Below the pieces are notes generated by a model, which did no database searches, was not told the DNA's origin, and saw only the letters and a program-made list of their open reading frames with translations. DNA of 64,000 bases from Sphingobacterium corticibacter (GTDB taxonomy: Bacteria > Bacteroidota > Bacteroidia > Sphingobacteriales > Sphingobacteriaceae): NCBI RefSeq assembly GCF_003076635.1, contig NZ_QDKG01000004.1, positions 186,001 through 250,000 on the forward strand. Reading direction: 5' to 3'. Positions 63,477 through 64,000 of the stretch are shown here, one piece after another. Position numbers and translations under genes: made by a program. Position 1 is the stretch's first letter, and every line of letters begins with the position of its first letter.

Positions 63477-64000
63477 ATGAACAAATTACTCTCTCTTATA
63501 CAACAACATCCTGCCATACCCGTTTATTATCATGATGATCCAAACACGTGCTTAGATGTGCTGAAAGCCTGTTATCAAGGTGGTATACGTGTCTTTGAGT
63601 TCGTCAATCGCGGTGCAAAAGCAAAAGCCAACTTCGAAACGCTATTAGCTTACAAGCAAGAGCATTTCCCCGATATGGCCTTAGGAATCGGCACGATCAA
63701 GACGGCACAAGAAGCAAAGGACTTTTTGGCATTGGGTGCTGAATTTATCGTTAGCCCCATTGTATCTGCTGAGATTGCGCAAGAAACTATTGCCAAAGGG
63801 CATCACTGGATTCCGGGTTGTATGACGCCCACTGAAATCGCTCTCGCCGAATCATTGGGCGCATCGCTGGTCAAACTTTTCCCAGGTGATATTGTTGGCT
63901 CAAAATTCGTCAAGGCAATCAAGCCCTTATTTCCACATCTACATTTTATGCCGACCGGCGGTGTCGATGTGAGCAAAGAAAGTATTGATGAGTGGTTTGG
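63477..64000 (+). CDS. eda: KDPG/KHG aldolase (3' end outside window)
   Basis: Cleaves KDPG to pyruvate and glyceraldehyde 3-phosphate, final step of the hexuronate route. The frame runs open to the window edge: MNKLLSLIQQHPAIPVYYHD, then RVFEFVNRG (conserved Glu), GIGTIKTAQEAKDFLALG, GCMTPTEIALAE and SLVKLFPGD with the Schiff-base lysine, and PTGGVDVSKE. About 174 residues are seen, some 40 missing. In operon with kdgK. Confidence 0.94.
   Translation, partial: MNKLLSLIQQHPAIPVYYHDDPNTCLDVLKACYQGGIRVFEFVNRGAKAKANFETLLAYKQEHFPDMALGIGTIKTAQEAKDFLALGAEFIVSPIVSAEIAQETIAKGHHWIPGCMTPTEIALAESLGASLVKLFPGDIVGSKFVKAIKPLFPHLHFMPTGGVDVSKESIDEWF

Overview
The window reads as chromosome from a Bacteroidota bacterium, most likely a member of the Sphingobacteriaceae (Sphingobacterium or a close relative). 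Several things point there: upstream regions lack Shine-Dalgarno sequences but carry the Bacteroidota promoter signature (TTG or TTTG, about 20 nt, then TAnnTTTG); there is a type IX secretion C-terminal sorting domain, a GLPGLI protein beside a TonB-receptor-like barrel, a DUF2795 protein, and CcmE of the CxxxY type. Gene order is dense and mostly housekeeping. No phage, insertion sequence, CRISPR array or defence locus is visible. The genus is an inference from family content, not from a database search.

Layout. 1-3.46 kb: end of a heme uptake and use operon (permease HmuU, ATPase HmuV, HemS-like protein, ChaN-like heme-binding protein). 3.5-8.0 kb: leftward genes for an aldehyde dehydrogenase, an SDR dehydrogenase, a DUF1932 dehydrogenase and an MFS carrier; the last two and the 580 bp behind them are AT-richer than the rest. 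8.5-9.7 kb: initiator tRNA-fMet and era, facing away from each other with interleaved promoters. 9.66-12.2 kb: a KhtU/KhtT-type cation antiporter pair and an MBL hydrolase. 12.36-17.7 kb: recJ, lptB, a GH3-family protein, a probable unannotated 39-residue small protein on the other strand, and ilvE. 17.8-21.4 kb: GLPGLI protein plus large TonB-receptor-like barrel. 21.6-24.9 kb: M20 dipeptidase, PlsC acyltransferase, DUF2795 protein, a dispersed repeat, a secreted protein of unknown function.

24.9-28.7 kb: a tryptophan operon reduced to trpD-trpF-trpB-trpA, preceded by a 15-codon leader peptide with three consecutive Trp codons and an attenuator terminator; trpE, trpG and trpC are not in the window. 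28.7-37.6 kb: SixA-like phosphatase, YyaL-like thioredoxin-fold protein, SlyD, MnmD, a dicarboxylate symporter, CcmE and CcmF, DUF2520 protein. 37.8-43.5 kb: FMN glutamate-synthase-like protein, small membrane protein, omega-amidase-type nitrilase, polyprenyl synthase, glycosyltransferase, SufT-like protein, then a second, larger copy of the dispersed repeat. 43.8-57.6 kb: uvrC, PBP1A, a very small T9SS substrate, APC permease, two lipoproteins, AcpH, tyrS, ftsK and lolA.

57.6-64.0 kb: a complete hexuronate (glucuronate) module: LacI regulator, ExuT-like importer, UxuA, SDR-type UxuB, KdgK and the start of the KDPG aldolase. It takes fructuronate through mannonate to KDG, KDPG, pyruvate and glyceraldehyde 3-phosphate; a near-palindromic LacI-type operator lies between the two divergent arms.

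Most of the window is ordinary core genome. The points most worth a second look are the modular intergenic repeat shared by two loci, the small protein antisense to the end of the GH3 gene, the attenuated but incomplete trp operon, and the very small T9SS substrate.
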